Below are positions 52,763 through 61,912 of a DNA stretch of 64,000 nt, in pieces (within the stretch, counting starts at the first letter, position 1; every line of letters starts with the position of its first letter). Where the stretch lies: positions 471,636 through 535,635 of the forward strand of contig NZ_JH636436.1 of assembly GCF_000255655.1 (NCBI RefSeq). Direction: 5' to 3'. The position numbers and the translations under genes were made by a program. The notes beneath the pieces were generated by a model, which worked only from the letters and a program-made list of their open reading frames with translations, was not told the DNA's origin and did not search any database. This stretch comes from Schlesneria paludicola DSM 18645 (GTDB lineage: Bacteria; Planctomycetota; Planctomycetia; Planctomycetales; Planctomycetaceae).

Positions 52763-54817
52763 TTATTCGATGCCATCGGGTGTCGCATATTGAGAAGGGT
52801 CGGCCAGGAACGCTTCGTAGTTGGCCTGCGTTCCGAGCAGATACAACCGGCCCTTGTACCAGGCCGCATATTCCAGAGTTCCTTCGACGACATCCTTATC
52901 TCGAGTGAGCGCGACGACGTCGGCACCGTACGCGGCGGGGGCATAGCGAATCGGATTGGCTTCGAATTTTTCACGTGCCTTGGCGGACGAGAAATGGAAC
53001 TTCTGCTTGCGATACGTGAATTGATATTCCAGGCGGGCATCCACCAGTTCTCGTTCGTCACGTAGCGACACCGGGCAGAATCCCTTGAGTCCTTTCATGC
53101 CGAATCGTTCGCGTATGCGGCTCATCTTTTCGATGTGCGGTTCGAGACTCTTCGGTAGTTCGCTCGACTTGGCGGGCGGAACAAACTCGCGTGCATCACC
53201 TGATGACGGTTCACTGAACGGTGCAGGTTCGGTTGTTCGTTTCGCGTCATCCGAAGGAATCTCGACCAGTTCTGGAGGAGCTCCCAGTGTGGGGACGCCA
53301 AGATTGGGGCTGGTTTCGGTTCCTTGCTGAATCACGGGTTCGACGAAGTCTTTGCCTTCGACCGCGAAGGGGTCTTCGTCGGCGGCCGAGACATTCATTG
53401 GCAGAGGTTCGTCACTGTCATCGGTAGAAGCTTCAATCGAGTTGGGCTCTGCGATGTCGGTGCTGGGCGATGCCTCCGCAATGACTTCGGGCACTTCAAT
53501 GCTGCTCGAAGTCAGGGTGGACTTTGGCGACTCTGCCGTGGCGGGCGCTGCCGCGACGGTTGGTAGTGCCGCTGGCTGTTTGCGATCCGCGATCGCTTCC
53601 GGTTCATCAGGGAATGGATTCGGGAAGTCGCCGACAACCTCCACCTTTGGTGGTTGTTCAACTTTCGTTGGCTTGGGCAGCGATGCGACGGTCGAAACGG
53701 TCACTCGTGGCTCGATCGTAAGCGGCTGAACCGGTACCGCAGGCGTTCTGGCAACCGTCGTGGCGGGAGTGATGGTTACAGGAGTCACAGCCAGCGGAAT
53801 TGGTTCGTCAGCCAAGGGCGGCAACGAGCTGACGGCGGCCAGCGGTTCTGGCGATGTCGAATCGACTCGCGAAACCGTTTGCACAGGCGTGGTGGCCACG
53901 GTCGCCGATTTCGTCTGGGTTTCAGAGCGCGACGTTTGGGATGTTTGTGGGTTTGATGGATTCAACATCCCGGCCAAGGTCCCAGGTGGAACCTGGCGAG
54001 GGGCAGATTGAACAATCGGAGCTTGAGTCAGCGGACGCATTCCCGAAGATGACACCGCGGCGGGAGCATTCGGAACGGCCGTCAGCATCGGAGCTTCAGT
54101 CGCTGGTTGATGAACCACATCAGGTGGAACGGGAGCTTGGGTTGGCAGTGGTCGTTGTGTGCCCGAGATCTTTCTGAAGAAGCCGACGACCGGATTTTTT
54201 GAGGGAGGCGGTGACGACGGAGCACGTATGGGGTCGACAGGGGCCGTCACTGGCTGCGTTCCCTGTGCATAGGCGGGATTTTGATTGGGATAGGGAACCG
54301 CCTGATGGCGGGGCTGATATTGCTGTTGATTTGGCTGTTGATACCGTGGCTTCTGCGTCGCAACCGGTGCGGCTTGTGTACGGGGTGAGAACACGGGGCG
54401 GGCTGCGGGCTTCGCTGCGGATTTGGCCGCGGCCTGTGGCGCCGGCTGGGCTTGTACGGGCGGCTGAGGTGTGGTTGCCTGAGGAGTGACAGGCTGCAGA
54501 GTGAAATTGCCTGTGTCGGGCATCTCACGACCGTCTTGTTCGTAGAGTGCCTCAAGCTGACGCTGGACTTCCGACTTTCCGTCGCTGGTCTGCGCTGTCA
54601 GTTGGATGGCATTCGACTCGGTGGGGTCGCCGGAAGCCGGCAGTGGTCGAGGTTCGGCGAGTGGTTGAGCGGGGGCTGGTTTGGCAGGTGCAGCCTTCGT
54701 GCTTGAAGCGACCGTGCCGGCGGATTGGCCGACCGCCGGGTAGGACTGCAAAAACAGTCCGGTGGTGGCCGCTCCCAGCATCCACGCCCGCAGTTCGTTT
54801 CGCTTCCGAATACTCAT
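52763..54817 (-). CDS. Proline-rich secreted protein with tandem YHS-like domains
   Basis: A 684-residue exported protein. Residues about 12-28 are a signal or anchor (MLGAATTGLFLQSYPAVG). The next 550 residues are low complexity, rich in Pro, Ala, Gln, Thr and Val. The last 106 residues, from about 579, are folded and resemble two tandem YHS-like (metal-binding-type) units: GFCPVSLRDERELVDARLEY and FHFSSAKAREKFEANPIRYA, then WYKGRLYLLGTQANYEAFLA. The first has Cys581 in the place of the usual YHS cysteine; the second lacks it. It may stabilise or assemble envelope components. Not recognised beyond this. Confidence 0.75.
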   Translation of the reverse strand: MSIRKRNELRAWMLGAATTGLFLQSYPAVGQSAGTVASSTKAAPAKPAPAQPLAEPRPLPASGDPTESNAIQLTAQTSDGKSEVQRQLEALYEQDGREMPDTGNFTLQPVTPQATTPQPPVQAQPAPQAAAKSAAKPAARPVFSPRTQAAPVATQKPRYQQPNQQQYQPRHQAVPYPNQNPAYAQGTQPVTAPVDPIRAPSSPPPSKNPVVGFFRKISGTQRPLPTQAPVPPDVVHQPATEAPMLTAVPNAPAAVSSSGMRPLTQAPIVQSAPRQVPPGTLAGMLNPSNPQTSQTSRSETQTKSATVATTPVQTVSRVDSTSPEPLAAVSSLPPLADEPIPLAVTPVTITPATTVARTPAVPVQPLTIEPRVTVSTVASLPKPTKVEQPPKVEVVGDFPNPFPDEPEAIADRKQPAALPTVAAAPATAESPKSTLTSSSIEVPEVIAEASPSTDIAEPNSIEASTDDSDEPLPMNVSAADEDPFAVEGKDFVEPVIQQGTETSPNLGVPTLGAPPELVEIPSDDAKRTTEPAPFSEPSSGDAREFVPPAKSSELPKSLEPHIEKMSRIRERFGMKGLKGFCPVSLRDERELVDARLEYQFTYRKQKFHFSSAKAREKFEANPIRYAPAAYGADVVALTRDKDVVEGTLEYAAWYKGRLYLLGTQANYEAFLADPSQYATPDGIE

Positions 54818-55195
54818 CTCCGTCTCCTCGCATCAATCTCGCCGTCCATCGGCGATCTCTGCCGGTTGGGCCCGACACGCTGACATTCAGCGCTCAGCAT
54901 TACTGATCGTCGCGAGGGTTGGTTGAGTTGTGACGGTTTTATGGATCGCAGGCGAGAATCGGACTGTATGGGAGGATATTGCGGTGCAATCCGAACATTG
55001 GGCAAACTCGTGGCAGATATCCCATTTTCCACGCCGTGTTTGGAACTTGGCTAGGGGAATTGTTTCCGAGAATGTCGGATCGACGTGGCCAAAAAGTGTA
55101 TCAAACAAATGAGGCGTGATGGCGCAACACGAACAGAATCCATGATTTCGGCGTCGAGCCGGCTAGGTGGAAATGGGACGACTGACCTGCCCGGA
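54818..55195. other. Intergenic between minus-strand genes
   Basis: About 380 bases upstream of the proline-rich protein gene. No supported gene. No terminator for the sigma-54 activator was seen within the first 100 bases after its stop. Confidence 0.4.
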
Positions 55196-57244
55196 TCACT
55201 CGAACTCTTCGTCGTCTTCCTTGCTCGCCTCGGTCATACCGAGTTGCCGCATCTTGCGATAGAGGTTTGATCGATGGAGCCCCAGCAAGCGCGCGGCTTC
55301 ACTCATGTTCCCCTTCACCCGCTTGATGGCGCGCCGGATGAATTCTTGCTGGAAGCTGTTTGTGGCTTCGCCGAGACCCAGATCGAGCGATGGTTCAAAC
55401 GCGTTCTGCTGTTCGGGACTCAGGATGAAGGCCAGATCTTCAGTTTCCACTTTCTCGCCAGGAGCCAGAAACGCAACACGTTCCATCAGGTTGCGAAGTT
55501 CGCGAACATTTCCAGGCCAGGTGTGTGCCTGGAGGCGCGATCGCGCGTCTGCAGAAAGTTGCAGGTTTGCCCGGCGAGCCTGGATGGCGAACAGATTCAG
55601 AAAATGTTCGGCCAGCGGCAGAATGTCGTCCGGGCGGTCGCGCAGCGATGGTAAATCCAATGTGACGACATTGAGTCGAAAATAGAGATCCTCGCGGAAC
55701 TTCTTGGCTCGTACGGCATCCGCCAAATGGGCGTTCGTTGCGGCGATGACTCGCGCGTTGATGGGGATGGATTGTGATCCCCCCACGCGTGTGATGACTT
55801 TTTGTTCGAGAACTCGGAGCAGTTTCGCCTGTCCGCCCGGACTCATGTCGCCGATTTCATCCAGAAAGATTGTACCGCCTTCCGCAACTTCAAACTTGCC
55901 GCGGTGCATCTCTCTCGCGTCGGTGAAGGCCCCCTTCTCGTGGCCGAACAGTTCGCTTTCGAGCAGTGTTTCCGTGAGGGCTGCACAATTCACGGCAATG
56001 AAGGGGCGGCTGGCCCGCGGGCCCTGATAGTGCAGCGACTGCGCCACGACCTCTTTTCCGGTGCCGCTCTCACCCAGAATCAGAACTGGCAGGTCGGTCG
56101 CTGCCAGACGGCGAATCGTGCTTCGCATCGCCTGCATGGCGGAACTATCGCCGATGATGGTGACGCCTTTTGTGACCTGTTCGGTCAGTTGGCGGTGCGA
56201 TCGCAGGAGGACTTCGCGTTCTCGGGTGTTCTGCAGTGCAACGGCAACTTGCAGCGACAAGTCTGCTAAGGTTTGTTCATCGTCGGCGCTGAAGGATCCT
56301 GAGTTCTTGTTGATAACTTCGAATGCGCCGAGCAATTTCTTGTCGGAACCGTGCAGGGGTCCGCACAGCAGATTGCGCGTCTTGTAGCCGCTGGCCATAT
56401 CGACCTTGCGGCTGAAGCGAGAGTCGTGATAGGCATCATCGACGCGTAGCGTTTTTCCGGTGTGGATCACTTCGCCGACGATTCCGGTGCTGTCTGGGAG
56501 GCGTAGCGAGTTCCCTTCAACGCCCAAGGCGGGGCAGGCCACGACTTCGTGATGATCTTTGTCCCAGATGAAAATGCTGGCACGATCACAGTCGAGCAGG
56601 CGGGTGGCCTCGCGGGCGATCAATTCGAGCAGTGGCTCGGTCTCATGAACGGCCGAGAGGTTCAGCGAGATCTTGAGGATGCTTTGCAGTTGTTCGATTC
56701 GGCGGGTCGACTTGCTTCGCGCCGCAAGAAAATCGAGACAAGCACCGATGGCTTTCGACATCAGCATCGCGGACGGCAACGCGTCGTCCGGAAAGCTACG
56801 TCCGGCAAAGACCAGGACCGAGCTGGCGTGAGCGCGACTGTGCAGTGGCGTGACCACAATAAATGTGCCCGGAATGGCATCCATCGATCCCACGAAACCT
56901 GCGTCACGGTCGAGGACATCCATCAGCAGGCTTTTGGGCATCTCGTTCAAGCCGAGTCGACCATGTTGGGCCAGAGCGACCCATTCCGGCGTACGTAAAT
57001 AGACGCCAACTGAGTGTGCGGCGAGTTCTCCAGCCAGTTCGTGAAGTTGCGTTCGCAGGAAATCGAGATCGGAATTGGCGGAGACGGCGGCATCGACCAA
57101 TTGCTCTACGGCCTGCAGGACGCGGACACCATCATCCGCTTGAATCAACGACGTTACCTGCTGCCACGCAATCCATTTGGCGGTCACGACAAGGCTCGCT
57201 TTCCGAAAGCTCACCGCGGATCTGGTATCAATCCGACGGCCCAA
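55196..57244 (-). CDS. Sigma-54-dependent activator with GAF domains
   Basis: A 682-residue enhancer-binding protein. Two GAF-like sensory regions occupy about 30-175 and 190-345 (the second has DSTGIVGEVIHTGKTLRVDD). The AAA+ domain has Walker A GESGTGKE (391-398), Walker B GGTIFLDE (456-463) and the FREDLYFRLNV arginine region (516-526). The loop that contacts sigma-54 reads GAFTDA (438-443) in place of GAFTGA. The C-terminus has a Fis-type helix-turn-helix (NMSEAARLLGLHRSNLYRKM). Start is uncertain: the frame begins at TTG, with GTG alternatives at 57214 and 57187. No receiver domain or kinase gene. It may sense a small molecule through GAF. Confidence 0.92.
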   Translation of the reverse strand: MGRRIDTRSAVSFRKASLVVTAKWIAWQQVTSLIQADDGVRVLQAVEQLVDAAVSANSDLDFLRTQLHELAGELAAHSVGVYLRTPEWVALAQHGRLGLNEMPKSLLMDVLDRDAGFVGSMDAIPGTFIVVTPLHSRAHASSVLVFAGRSFPDDALPSAMLMSKAIGACLDFLAARSKSTRRIEQLQSILKISLNLSAVHETEPLLELIAREATRLLDCDRASIFIWDKDHHEVVACPALGVEGNSLRLPDSTGIVGEVIHTGKTLRVDDAYHDSRFSRKVDMASGYKTRNLLCGPLHGSDKKLLGAFEVINKNSGSFSADDEQTLADLSLQVAVALQNTREREVLLRSHRQLTEQVTKGVTIIGDSSAMQAMRSTIRRLAATDLPVLILGESGTGKEVVAQSLHYQGPRASRPFIAVNCAALTETLLESELFGHEKGAFTDAREMHRGKFEVAEGGTIFLDEIGDMSPGGQAKLLRVLEQKVITRVGGSQSIPINARVIAATNAHLADAVRAKKFREDLYFRLNVVTLDLPSLRDRPDDILPLAEHFLNLFAIQARRANLQLSADARSRLQAHTWPGNVRELRNLMERVAFLAPGEKVETEDLAFILSPEQQNAFEPSLDLGLGEATNSFQQEFIRRAIKRVKGNMSEAARLLGLHRSNLYRKMRQLGMTEASKEDDEEFE

Positions 57245-57607
57245 TAAGAACTAGATATCAATTGTGCACCGAGCAAGAATCGCAATGATATCAATCGCAA
57301 GCAGTGCGTCCACTCAAGCTAATCAAAGCGATTACGCCGGATCTGAATCGCGTGCCACGTCCATCGGTTCTTCGATGCAGGCACGGCTTTTCGGGCGGAT
57401 CCCTGCAGTTGATTTTCGGTTAGCCGAAATGTCGTTCGAGCCGTTTCGTTTCCGGTTCGGAGTCGCTCGGATTCATCAAATCAGATTGATCTCTCGACTG
57501 AAAGGGGCGCGCAACCATCATTTCAGATTGGCAACCGTTGTTTTCAGCGTCTGCCTTGCTCACGCGAGAACCAATCGCGGTTGCCGATCCGACTTGGTGC
57601 AATCTCG
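57245..57607. other. Intergenic with paired GATATCAAT
   Basis: About 360 bases upstream of the activator. The 9-mer GATATCAAT occurs twice, at 57254-57262 and 57287-57295, 33 bases apart (about three helical turns). They could be binding sites, but GATATC is itself a common palindrome, so this is weak. No other signal seen. Confidence 0.35.
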
Positions 57608-58510
57608 CTACTGCTTCTTGATCTTGTTGGGTTGGTACAGATTCAACCCACGCGAGTCTTTTCGATCAGGGTCGAATGCCCCATCGATGCGGACGATGTC
57701 ACCTGACTTCAGGTTCTTCAACTTGGGATGATCGCCGAGTGCCAGAAACCCGCCAAAATCATCCGACGCACCAGGCTTGTCGTCATACATCATCAGCCAG
57801 GTGCCGCTTGGCTCATCAAATTCGACGACACCTTTGATCCACTTGAATTTAGGATCGTGTCCGTAGGTCTTCGATGTTTCGGGCATCGACAATGTTTCGC
57901 GATTGGCGTACTGAATTTCGGCTTCGCCCGCACCTTCTTCTTCCTCAGATGCCGTCCTTTTCAGTGGGCTTTCGAAAGGCGAATCGTCGTCGGCGACATT
58001 CTGATGCTCGAAGTTCCGATGAATTCGCGATTCTTCCTGTTGAAATGGCGAATCCATTTCGGTTGAACGCGCGCCGGATGTCGGGGTCAGGGTCGTTCCC
58101 TGTGACGAGCGGCCATTGTTGGTGTCGTCAGGTTCTGGCACGCCGTTGTTGGGCGACGTCTTAAAATCGGGACCGTACGTCGAAGGATTCTGATCCGGTG
58201 GCGAGTTTGGTGTCGTCAGTGGATCTGTAGGCGTAAACGTCCCGCCACCGCCGTTGAGAGGCGTAGGGCTGGTTGTAGGTGGATACAGCGGAGCGCTTGG
58301 CTGATTGTAAGGAGCGCCCGGTGTATAGGTTGGTCCCGAGGGATATGACCCAGGAGGATAACCGCCGCTGGGATATCCATTATAGGGCTGTGGTTGCAGC
58401 ACGGCCGGATTTCCGCCGTAGTTATAACCGTTAGGGTAGCCCCCATGATACAAGCAGCCAGGCATCGTCACGACGATGAACCCAACGAGATATGCAAACC
58501 GGTATGGCAT
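57608..58510 (-). CDS. Secreted lipoprotein with repeat-rich middle
   Basis: A 300-residue protein. The ATG at 58510 has AGAGGGA upstream, and the leader (FAYLVGFIVVTMPGC) ends in a lipobox-like Cys. A Tyr/Pro/Gly-rich stretch follows (NGYPSGGYPPGSYPSGPTYT). The folded C-terminal part has segments WIKGVVEFDEPSGTWLMMYD and GDHPKLKNLKSGDIVRIDGA, which look like a beta-barrel (OB- or SH3-like). It is downstream of the J-like/GspE-N gene on the same strand, 220 bases apart. It may be an envelope protein of unknown role. The frame extends another 128 codons upstream without support. Confidence 0.75.
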   Translation of the reverse strand: MPYRFAYLVGFIVVTMPGCLYHGGYPNGYNYGGNPAVLQPQPYNGYPSGGYPPGSYPSGPTYTPGAPYNQPSAPLYPPTTSPTPLNGGGGTFTPTDPLTTPNSPPDQNPSTYGPDFKTSPNNGVPEPDDTNNGRSSQGTTLTPTSGARSTEMDSPFQQEESRIHRNFEHQNVADDDSPFESPLKRTASEEEEGAGEAEIQYANRETLSMPETSKTYGHDPKFKWIKGVVEFDEPSGTWLMMYDDKPGASDDFGGFLALGDHPKLKNLKSGDIVRIDGAFDPDRKDSRGLNLYQPNKIKKQ

Positions 58511-58689
58511 GCGACCAGTCCCTCTGGAACGGACACAGAACTGTCGACGCGCCGTCGCCCCCCAGCGTCGGATCGGGCGGGATTGTAAGGATGGTGAGAA
58601 TCGTGTCCATACCGGTTCGGCAGAAATTGCCGCGTTAGACTCTACAGCGTCGCAAAGATGCGCCGTTTCTGCCGAGTCGCTAGAGGATC

Positions 58690-58716
58690 GTCGAGACGCA
58701 GGGCGTGCGTCTCGAC
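58690..58716 (-). terminator. Hairpin after the J-like/GspE-N gene
   Basis: A perfect 11-bp stem (GTCGAGACGCA at 58690-58700 with 58706-58716, 5-base loop) lies 12 bases past the stop of the J-like gene. There is no U tract, so it may be an RNA end or processing signal rather than a standard terminator. Confidence 0.55.
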
Positions 58717-58728
58717 CTTGTCGATCCG

Positions 58729-59763
58729 TCAGTTTTGCTTGACGTGGGTGAAATAGAAGAGGGCGCTCAGGGGGACGCCGACGAGCAGCATCGAAACCGG
58801 CAGCCAATCCAGGCTTTGTGGCATAATGTACCGCCAGAACTTGTCCCAAAGCAGGAAAGTGTCGAGTAGCGCGGGGGTGATCAGCGCCCAGCACATCAGC
58901 ACGAGGCCCAATTGCTTCCGCTGGGCTTTCTCGTCATCCGAAAACTCGCGTTTTTCTTTCTTTGGTTTTGCGGCCTTAACGGCAGCGACTGTGGCCGTAC
59001 TTTTGCTGCTCTTGGATTTGGCGGGCTCGGCGACTTCTTTCCGCATTCCTTCGGCGTAATTCGCGACGATCGCCTGGTTGATTGCTTTTCCAGACGCGAT
59101 GACGGGACGAATCGGCTTGCCGAATCGCAAGCGGATCTCGTCTTCCAGTTCGGCATCGGGTTCGTCGGCGCAGGCTACGACAACGGCTGCTTCGTCAATG
59201 AACAGCGGTAAGCAGTTATGGCGACGGACGACATTTTTTGGCACCATGTCCATCGCGTCATTTTCAGGAACCAAGTCACCCAAATCGACGTAGGAACGTC
59301 CCAGTTCGCTGGCAAACGCCCGCGCGGCGGTTTCCTGATCCACAATCTTCAACTGGACAATGGCATCACGGACTGTCAGGCCGGTGCGCTCAGCGTGCGC
59401 AATGGCATTCCGTGCCTGCTCGGCGGTAATCACACCTTCATCAAGCAGGTACGACGTCATGGGGCGACGCCCCGATTCGTCACGATCATCGACAACCCGT
59501 CCCTGGCTGCGATCGTACTCGACCTTCAGTTCTTCGTCGGTCAGGCACAACATTGCCTTGGCGAGTTCATTCAGCAGGGCCTGCGACTGGTTCGAATACT
59601 GGCCCGTTGCGTACTTGCGAACATGGGCGTTCAGTTTCTTGTAGTTTTTGCGAATCTTCTCGACGTCGTCTTCGAACTGCACGAGTCGCAATAGCTGATA
59701 GTGATCGGGTGGCCGCGGACCTTCGGGAATGCCGAGCCAATCTTTGTAGACGTCGATCGTCAC
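58729..59763 (-). CDS. Membrane protein with J-like and GspE-N (MshEN) domains
   Basis: A 344-residue protein with three parts. Residues 1-90 are a J-domain-like region found in planctomycete proteins (YKDWLGIPEGPRPPDHYQLL and LLNELAKAMLCLTDEELKVE); the HPD motif that activates Hsp70 is absent (NAHVRKY stands there). Residues about 100-245 form a GspE N-terminal/MshEN-like domain (LLDEGVITAEQARNAIAHAE and VDLGDLVPENDAMDMVP). Residues about 285-303 and 320-339 are two transmembrane helices after a Lys/Ala linker. It is encoded just downstream of the Hsp70 gene. This suggests a membrane-tethered partner that could recruit the Hsp70, though it lacks HPD. Confidence 0.78.
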   Translation of the reverse strand: MTIDVYKDWLGIPEGPRPPDHYQLLRLVQFEDDVEKIRKNYKKLNAHVRKYATGQYSNQSQALLNELAKAMLCLTDEELKVEYDRSQGRVVDDRDESGRRPMTSYLLDEGVITAEQARNAIAHAERTGLTVRDAIVQLKIVDQETAARAFASELGRSYVDLGDLVPENDAMDMVPKNVVRRHNCLPLFIDEAAVVVACADEPDAELEDEIRLRFGKPIRPVIASGKAINQAIVANYAEGMRKEVAEPAKSKSSKSTATVAAVKAAKPKKEKREFSDDEKAQRKQLGLVLMCWALITPALLDTFLLWDKFWRYIMPQSLDWLPVSMLLVGVPLSALFYFTHVKQN

Positions 59764-59826
59764 CAGGGAAACCTCCTGTTATGTCGTCATCGATGCGGCT
59801 GTTTCGACGAAATGCTCCTTCATCGT

Positions 59827-59851
59827 ACTGCGGGCGCACAGCGCCCGCAGT
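59827..59851 (-). terminator. Hairpin between the Hsp70 and J-like genes
   Basis: A perfect 11-bp stem (ACTGCGGGCGC at 59827-59837 with 59841-59851, 3-base loop), 22 bases past the Hsp70 stop codon and upstream of the J-like gene. It has no U tract. It may reduce read-through so that the second gene is made at a lower level. Confidence 0.5.
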
Positions 59852-59873
59852 GATTGGACCAGCATCGTGGCGA

Positions 59874-61451
59874 TTATTCCACGTGGTAGTCGCGTGCCAG
59901 CAGTTCGAAATCATTCACGTTGTTGTCGGTCAGGCCTGAATCGCGAACGATTTCCGTGGTGGCGATGCGATTGCCGGTCAGTTCCTTGGCGGCGGCATGG
60001 ATTCGCCCATTCGAATCGTAGCTATACGTCACTTCGACGGGCGAGCCAGCGGGCAGATTGGGCGGCAGGTCGACGATTCGGAAATCGCCAATTTGCGTAC
60101 AGGCATCTGGATCGCTGGCATCCCCTTCCAAGATATAGACGTGGATCGTTTTCTGATTCGCCGAGTTGGTGACAAACCGTTGGCTAATGCTGAACGGAAT
60201 GGACGAGTTGCGGGGAATCATGACGTGATTGATTTTTCGCGTCCGGTCTTCTGGGCTGGAAACCTTGACTCCCAGCGAGTGTGAATTCACGTCATTCGTT
60301 TTGACGGAACGCAAACGAGCGGTGACCAAGTCGCTCAGGCCGGCAATCCCCCGGCTTTCGCGCGCTTCCAGAATCGCGGCGTGAATGGCGGCCCCCTGTG
60401 CCACGGCTTCTTCGGGACGCAGTTCACGTGACGGAGTTCGTTGACAGACTTCCACGAGCATCGCTTCGACAGACGGCATATAAGTCGAACCACCGACCAG
60501 AACCACTTCGTCGAGCACTTTCGGTTCGACGCCGGCCTGTTGCAGCACCAGTTCCGTCGTGTCGCGTGTGCGTTGCAGCAGGTCCGCCGTCATGCGTTCG
60601 AAGTCTTTACGCGTAAACTGCAGCGTGAGCGTCTTCCCCTTGAAGTACACCGACAACGACGTTTGAGGTTTCGTACTGAGTGCCCGCTTGGCGTCTTCGC
60701 ATTCCACCGCAAAGTTACGGATGGCTTCTTCATCACTACGGGGGTCATCGCCGAATTTGCGGAAGAATTGTTCGGCGACGTGATCGGTAATCCGTTTTGT
60801 CCAGTCGATACCTCCCAGCATCACATCGCCGTCGGTGGCCAGCACGCGGAACTGGGTTGGCGTGTATCGCACGACAGTTACGTCAAACGTACCACCCCCG
60901 AGGTCGTAAACGAGGATCGTTTTGGAGTCCTGTTTGAGATCCGATCTGCCGAGTTCGCCTTTCATCCAGGCGTATGCCAGCGTGGCGGCGGTGGGTTCAT
61001 TGATGATGTCGACGACGTTCAGGCCGGCGATCCGGCCTGCATCCTGGGTGGCCTTGCGGCGTACGTCGTTGAAGTAGTAGGGAACGGTAATGACGGCATT
61101 GGCGATCGGACCAATGGCCTTCTCTCCATCCTGTTTCAGCTTTTTCAGGATGAGGGCGGAAATGAATTCCGACGTCAATTTCTTGTTCTGATAGACCACG
61201 AAGTAGTCTTTGTTGCCCATCTGGCGTTTGACGGCTTCGACAATATGATCGGGCGATTCTTGTGAGATGCGTTCGAAGGATGGGCCGACGACGATTTGTC
61301 CGTCTTCACCCAACAGCACGACGGATGGGGTGATATTGCGCCCATCGGCATTCAGCAAAGAGAAGGGTTGGCCATCCTTAGTGAGTTGTGCGATCGAGGA
61401 GTAGGTTGTTCCCAGGTCGATGCCGACAGTTTGGCCTGCAATGAATTTCAT
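59874..61451 (-). CDS. Hsp70-family protein lacking the C-terminal lid
   Basis: A 525-residue Hsp70. The ATPase half has GIDLGTTYSSIA, the long segment VPYYFNDVRRKATQDAGRIA and VYDLGGGTFDVTVV, all intact. The beta substrate-binding region follows (YILEGDASDPDACTQIG and PPNLPAGSPVEVTYSYDSNG). It ends near the start of the helical lid, so it is about 110 residues shorter than DnaK (about 640). The start is the ATG at 61451; the frame runs 33 codons further upstream. There is no grpE or dnaJ next to it, and the downstream protein is J-like without HPD. It is probably a specialised Hsp70 rather than the housekeeping DnaK. Confidence 0.88.
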   Translation of the reverse strand: MKFIAGQTVGIDLGTTYSSIAQLTKDGQPFSLLNADGRNITPSVVLLGEDGQIVVGPSFERISQESPDHIVEAVKRQMGNKDYFVVYQNKKLTSEFISALILKKLKQDGEKAIGPIANAVITVPYYFNDVRRKATQDAGRIAGLNVVDIINEPTAATLAYAWMKGELGRSDLKQDSKTILVYDLGGGTFDVTVVRYTPTQFRVLATDGDVMLGGIDWTKRITDHVAEQFFRKFGDDPRSDEEAIRNFAVECEDAKRALSTKPQTSLSVYFKGKTLTLQFTRKDFERMTADLLQRTRDTTELVLQQAGVEPKVLDEVVLVGGSTYMPSVEAMLVEVCQRTPSRELRPEEAVAQGAAIHAAILEARESRGIAGLSDLVTARLRSVKTNDVNSHSLGVKVSSPEDRTRKINHVMIPRNSSIPFSISQRFVTNSANQKTIHVYILEGDASDPDACTQIGDFRIVDLPPNLPAGSPVEVTYSYDSNGRIHAAAKELTGNRIATTEIVRDSGLTDNNVNDFELLARDYHVE

Positions 61452-61912
61452 GTGTCGTCGTTTCCCTGAAGTCGAAGATGAGTATCGCGAAAACCGAAAT
61501 CGCCCGCGAATTCGAATGAATATGACGGGCCGAAGCACAACTCTAGGCATTTTACAGAGCGGGCGTATTCTGACCGCCCGACCAGAGGGAAATCAAGCGC
61601 CCGTTCTGTTTACAACGGCCGAACCGCCAGGTCGGGCAGGTCGTAACCCGCAGTTCGGCCCGAAAATAGGAATTCGTCGGAAAAATTTGTTGCTCGACGT
61701 CGTCGGGCAACCGAAATATCCTCGACGATTGCGGCTTGCCGAAATTGACCGATTCCACTACCGTCCAACGACATATGAGGCATGGATTGCCTCGTGCTGA
61801 GAAGCCCTGTCGACCCGTTTCTGCTGGGATGGGGTGTCGCTCAGCCAGCCGCAGGACACGAATTGACGACGCTGTTGATGGTCGTTGTCGTTCTCGCCAA
61901 AAGGAGTTGACG
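61452..61912. other. Divergent intergenic region
   Basis: About 460 bases between the Hsp70 and the rod-like gene, which face away from each other, so both promoters should be here. The sequence near 61.68 kb is A+T-rich (GGAAAAATTTGTTGC), and the AAGGAG at 61901-61906 belongs to the rod-like gene. No sigma-54 or CIRCE-like element was recognised. Confidence 0.45.
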
